From NCBI GenBank assembly GCA_000961585.1, contig LADN01000008.1, positions 44,640 to 108,639 of the forward strand: DNA of 64,000 nucleotides, written 5' to 3'. The notes under the pieces were generated by a model. It was not told the origin of the DNA, made no database searches, and saw only the letters and a program-made list of their open reading frames with translations. The translations under genes and the position numbers were made by a program. Each line of letters begins with the position of its first letter. Positions within the stretch are counted from its first letter, which is position 1. Positions 60,896-64,000 of the stretch are shown one piece after another. This DNA is from Peptococcaceae bacterium BRH_c4a (GTDB taxonomy: Bacteria > Bacillota > Desulfotomaculia > Desulfotomaculales > Desulfocucumaceae).

Positions 60896-61957
60896 TCACG
60901 GACAGGGGTTGCAGGCTGCCACCAGCATGATCCTGGCGGGATAGGTGATGGTGGCGTTGATCCTGGAAATGGTGACCACACCGTCCTCCATGGGCTGCCT
61001 CAGGGCCTCTAAGCAGTCCTTGGTGAATTCGGGCATCTCGTCAAGGAATAAGACACCGTTGTGGGCCAGGGAAATTTCTCCGGGCCGGGGGAATTTTCCT
61101 CCCCCCACCAGTGAAACTGCCGAGGCGCTGTGGTGGGGTGTTCTGAAGGGACGGGAGGTTATCACCGGGGATCCCGGCTTCAGGAGTCCGGCCAGGCTGT
61201 ATATTTTGGTGGTTTCCATGGCTTCTTCAAAGCTGATTTGGGGCAGTATGCCGGGAAGGCAGCGGGCCAGCATGGTTTTGCCGGAGCCCGGGCTGCCTAC
61301 CATGATCATGTTGTGGCCGCCGGCTGCAGCCACCTCCAGGGCTCTGCGGGCGGTGTACTGACCCTGAACCCCGGAAAGGTCGTGCTGAGTTGTTTCAGTG
61401 CATTTCAAAATATTTTCCACATCCACCCGGTGGGGTGGTATCTCTATTTCTCCCCGTAAGAATCCGGCCAGCTGGTTCAGGGAAGATACCGGGCGGACCT
61501 CGGCCTTTCCTGACAGGGCGGCCTCATCAGCATTGTCCAGGGGCACCACCACCGATGCTATTCCTTTATCGCAGGCCGCCAGTACATTGGGGAGCACTCC
61601 GGCCACCCCCCTGACCCCGCCGTTCAGGGAAAGTTCGCCCATAAAGGCGTGCCGCCCGCAGACAACCGGGTCCATCTGTTCTGTGGCCGCCAGGATACCC
61701 ACCGCAATGGCCAAATCATACATGGAACCTTCTTTTTTAATATCGGCCGGGGCCAGATTAACCGTTATCCTCTGGGCGGGGAACTCGAACCCGGCGTTCC
61801 TGATGGCTGATCTCACCCGGTCCCGGGCCTCCTTTACCGAGGCGTCCGGAAGCCCGGACAGATCAAATGCGGGCAGACCATTAGAAACGTCCACCTCAAC
61901 CCGCACCAGGTGGCCTTCAAGCCCGTTAAGGGCAGTACTGTTTACAATGGATAGCAT
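60896..61957 (-). pseudogene. YifB/ComM-type AAA+ ATPase, C-terminally truncated
   Basis: 353 residues out of about 510. The N-terminal Lon-protease-like domain ([20 protein letters not shown]), Walker [12 protein letters not shown] and LFLDEMPEF are present. The reading stops at AACNPCP, exactly where CGFYGD and the C-terminal domain should follow. The downstream DNA is an XRE gene, so a recombination or deletion removed the last third. Intact members are Mg-chelatase-like ATPases linked to DNA uptake. Confidence 0.87.
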
Positions 61958-62130
61958 ATTATAAAGCCCCTTAGTCGTTATTACCGGCGTAATGCGACCG
62001 GATATCCATAATTTCTAGGCTATGTCAAAAAATACCTGCAACCGGAAAAACTAAATTGCATTTAGTACAAAACATTTACCGGAGGAATAGCATATAACCA
62101 CAGATAACACAATGCCGGGAGGTTATTAAA

Positions 62131-62769
62131 ATGTCTATGGGCATAAGCGCGCAAATAGTGGAGGAAAGAATTGAGCAGAACGGAATAAACATAGTTTATC
62201 CCCAGGTGGCTGGGCTGCCGGATACCGAAGTGCAGGAAAGGATCAACCGCGCCATTCTGGACCGTGTGCAGGGGCTGCTGGCAGAGCAGCGCCAGTGGCC
62301 GGATACCAGCGGATTGAAAATACAGGAGATGACCGGAACCTATAAAATAGGGGTGAACAAAAACGGTATCTTGAGTATACGGCTGGAGAATTACATGTAT
62401 CCTGAGCAAGCTGCCCATGGTGCCACCATGGTGAAATCGGTTACGGTGGATTTGGCAACCGGAAAGGTATACGCTCTGGGGGATCTGTTTCAGCGGGGCA
62501 CCGGTTTTATCATGATACTAAACCAAATAATCAGCCAGCAGTTCAAGGAAAGAGACTTGCCCATGATTAATGAGTTTAGGGGTATTACCGTTAATCAGGA
62601 TTATTACCTCACCCCCAAAAAACTGGTTATTTATTTCCAGACATATGAATATACCCCAGGGTATGTCGGTATTCCTGAATTTGAAATTCCTTACCGTAAG
62701 ATTGTAAACTACATTAATGAAGAAGGCCCCATAGGGAGGTTGCTGTCTGACAGGATTGAAAAAAACTGA
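62131..62769 (+). CDS. DUF3298/DUF4163 (PdaC/RsiV-like) protein
   Basis: A 212-residue protein with the DUF4163 part (residues about 15-90, NGINIVYPQVAGLPD) and the DUF3298 part (VTVDLATGKVYALGDLFQRG, TPKKLVIYFQTYEYTPGYVG, EIPYRKI). Unlike most relatives it has no signal peptide or membrane anchor, so it may be cytoplasmic. ATG after GGGAGG. Function of the pair of domains: lysozyme-binding or deacetylase-associated in relatives. Confidence 0.87.
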   Translation: MSMGISAQIVEERIEQNGINIVYPQVAGLPDTEVQERINRAILDRVQGLLAEQRQWPDTSGLKIQEMTGTYKIGVNKNGILSIRLENYMYPEQAAHGATMVKSVTVDLATGKVYALGDLFQRGTGFIMILNQIISQQFKERDLPMINEFRGITVNQDYYLTPKKLVIYFQTYEYTPGYVGIPEFEIPYRKIVNYINEEGPIGRLLSDRIEKN

Positions 62770-62799
62770 GGATTGATCCATTGTTTTGCCGGATGCCGG

Positions 62800-63423
62800 T
62801 CACCTTATGAAAGTGACAATTTGGGAAATATCTTTAACTTTTTTCTCGCCGGGCTCCATATCCGGGTAGCCCATGGCAACAAAGGCGGCCAGTGAGGCCG
62901 GGGGTTTTATGTCCAGCATTTCCTCCAGCCGGAATCTGGCGCCCATGGGACCGGTCATGTAGCATGTGCCCAGTCCCTTTTCAAAGGCCCCCAGAAGTAG
63001 GGTTTGCACGACTGCGCCGATGGATTGAAGATCCGGGCGGCACCTTAGATGGTCAACCTCCAGTTGGCTTCTGCCGGCCACCAGAAGGGTCTCATCAACC
63101 CTGGTGCTGTATCTGGAGGTTGATACTGCAATGAGCACCGGGGCGTTTCTGAAAAATGTGGCTGAACGGGTGGGGCCTTCAAGCCGGTTTTCTTCGGCCC
63201 CGGCCTCTGCGGCTATCTCTTTAAAGGTTTCATTAATGGCTGAGGCCAGACTGGTTTTTACCTCCCCGCCGGTGATTACGGTAAAATGCCACATCTGTTG
63301 GTTTCCGGCGCTGGGTGCATGAGAGGCCAGTCTGATAATTTCCAGAATGTCTCCCTCCGGAACCGGCTTGTTTTTAAACTTTCTTATGCTTCTCCGGCCT
63401 AAAACCGCCTCTGATAATTGCAT
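62800..63423 (-). CDS. Nitroreductase-family protein
   Basis: 207 residues from ATG 63423 (AGGAGG site; an ATG 12 codons upstream is less likely). FMN-binding pattern of the family: RRSIRKFKNKPVPEGDIL, SHAPSAGNQQMWHF, and GLGTCYMTGP. It likely uses NAD(P)H to reduce nitro or quinone compounds. Alone on its strand. Confidence 0.88.
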   Translation of the reverse strand: MQLSEAVLGRRSIRKFKNKPVPEGDILEIIRLASHAPSAGNQQMWHFTVITGGEVKTSLASAINETFKEIAAEAGAEENRLEGPTRSATFFRNAPVLIAVSTSRYSTRVDETLLVAGRSQLEVDHLRCRPDLQSIGAVVQTLLLGAFEKGLGTCYMTGPMGARFRLEEMLDIKPPASLAAFVAMGYPDMEPGEKKVKDISQIVTFIR

Positions 63424-63585
63424 GTCATCCTCCTGTTTTCCCGGATAAATCAGTGTCACATTTCTTATTGCTGCATATTACATAATTCCGTGTCGCATAA
63501 ATTATTCCTGCCGGCGGGTATCGGTTATCGTTTTTTTTCTTTTTTATCGTTTAGGAAAGTATATGACGCATTAAAGCATTAAAGT

Positions 63586-63609
63586 ACTGAAGCACTGAAG
63601 CACTGAAGC
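63586..63609. repeat. Three tandem copies of an 8-bp unit
   Basis: ACTGAAGC is repeated three times without interruption. This is too short and spacer-less for a CRISPR array. Probably slippage. Confidence 0.6.
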
Positions 63610-63644
63610 ACCAAAGCATTTTTATGCAAGCCCAGAGTTTTTCC

Positions 63645-63664
63645 GGGGTCGCTTGAGGGTCGCT
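63645..63664 (+). repeat. 20-bp direct repeat, left copy
   Basis: GGGGTCGCTTGAGGGTCGCT, identical to 63918-63937. The two copies bracket a large imperfect palindrome. Confidence 0.8.
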
Positions 63665-63686
63665 GCATTGTCGCTAATGGGTAGGC

Positions 63687-63897
63687 GGAGCGATTTAAGT
63701 CCGGCCTACATTACCTCCTGCTGCAACTGTCTCTAAACTCGGTCGCCAACGGAATGCCGACCGCCTCCAACGCCGCATCCTTGCGTCGATTCCGGCTTCC
63801 GGCTGCGTCCTGCAGCCGGCTCGGCATTCCGTAGGCTCGGTCGTTAAGAGACAGTAGCAGCCTCCGGTACATTCCGCACGGACTTAAAAATCACTCC
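63687..63897. repeat. Large imperfect palindrome of about 210 bp
   Basis: Paired arms include ACGGAATGCCGA (63749) with TCGGCATTCCGT (63821), ACTGTCTCT (63726) with AGAGACAGT (63847), and GGAGCGATTTAAGTCCG (63687) with its partner ending at 63897. A central hairpin is formed by CCGGCTGC/GCAGCCGG (63799-63819). No gene is present. It looks like a miniature mobile element or a long structured RNA. Confidence 0.7.
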
Positions 63898-63917
63898 CCC
63901 TCACTGCATGTCGCTGT

Positions 63918-63937
63918 GGGGTCGCTTGAGGGTCGCT
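63918..63937 (+). repeat. 20-bp direct repeat, right copy
   Basis: Identical to 63645-63664, on the far side of the palindrome. The related short motif GTCGCT recurs around both copies. Confidence 0.8.
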
Positions 63938-64000
63938 TTTAAGGCAGGCTGTCACTATTCTGGCTCCTGGCTTCTGAATTCCGCCGTCTGCAAGACGGCA

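Noticed and set aside
63586..63609. Short tandem repeats that might suggest a CRISPR array
   Set aside because: The 8-bp units are contiguous without spacers, and no cas genes are present.

Overview
The window looks like a chromosomal stretch from an anaerobic, spore-former-type Firmicute of the Desulfotomaculum/Pelotomaculum (Peptococcaceae) kind. The evidence is AGGAGG-type ribosome binding sites with frequent TTG/GTG starts, a T-box leader, copper-amine-oxidase-type stalk-domain proteins, two sigma-54 activators, tungsten aldehyde:ferredoxin oxidoreductases (AOR) with polyferredoxins, and abundant insertion-sequence debris. The genus assignment is inference.

Region 1 (1-14.6 kb) is accessory DNA. 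It has IS-like debris, a DUF5348 gene, and a bacterial ubiquitination-like (Bub) operon at 5.06-7.45 kb (ubiquitin-like protein, E2, JAMM-E1 fusion, DUF6527) followed by a tyrosine integrase. Duplicated genes lie on both sides of the operon: a small Cys protein and a stalk/transglutaminase protein. The second transglutaminase copy is cut and joined head-to-head to the last 33 codons of an efflux adaptor. The MacB-like ABC exporter behind it is also decaying.

Region 2 (14.7-27.8 kb) is a catabolic island. An AcoR-like sigma-54 activator faces a -24/-12 promoter with palindromic upstream sites. Then follow a shortened AOR-like gene, an SsuABC/TauABC-like importer with two permeases and two ATPases, a beta-hydroxyacid dehydrogenase, a cupin, an iron alcohol dehydrogenase, a polyferredoxin and a full AOR.

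Region 3 (27.8-38.7 kb) is a mobile/defence island. It holds a second, different ubiquitination-like operon (ubiquitin-like protein, DUF6791-E1, DUF6527). Divergent to it is an XRE - ImmA/IrrE protease - PIN nuclease cassette sharing a 155-bp intergenic region that contains an operator-like palindrome. Roughly 30-nt direct repeats bracket this cassette. Beyond it lie an IS256 transposase, a truncated recombinase-in-trio (RIT) element, IS4-like debris and a two-gene unit of unknown function. An inverted copy of the bracketing repeat ends inside a truncated glycerate kinase gene.

Region 4 (38.7-51.4 kb) is a second AOR island: a PrpR-like sigma-54 activator, a -24/-12 promoter, a ferredoxin protein plus an unknown Cys-rich protein, a polyferredoxin, a MoaD-like protein, an IS110 insertion, a full AOR, an MFS carrier, a GarR-like reductase, a broken DUF2148 gene and a zinc alcohol dehydrogenase.

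Region 5 (51.4-64 kb) has ilvD and ilvC, an orphan T-box leader whose target gene is gone (an IS4-type transposase on the other strand occupies the site), DUF3006 plus a secreted ComEC-like metallo-beta-lactamase protein, small genes, a frameshifted ATP-dependent DNA ligase, XRE regulators, a C-terminally truncated YifB/ComM gene, a DUF3298/DUF4163 protein and a nitroreductase. It ends in a large imperfect palindrome bracketed by 20-bp direct repeats. No tRNA, rRNA or CRISPR array was seen.
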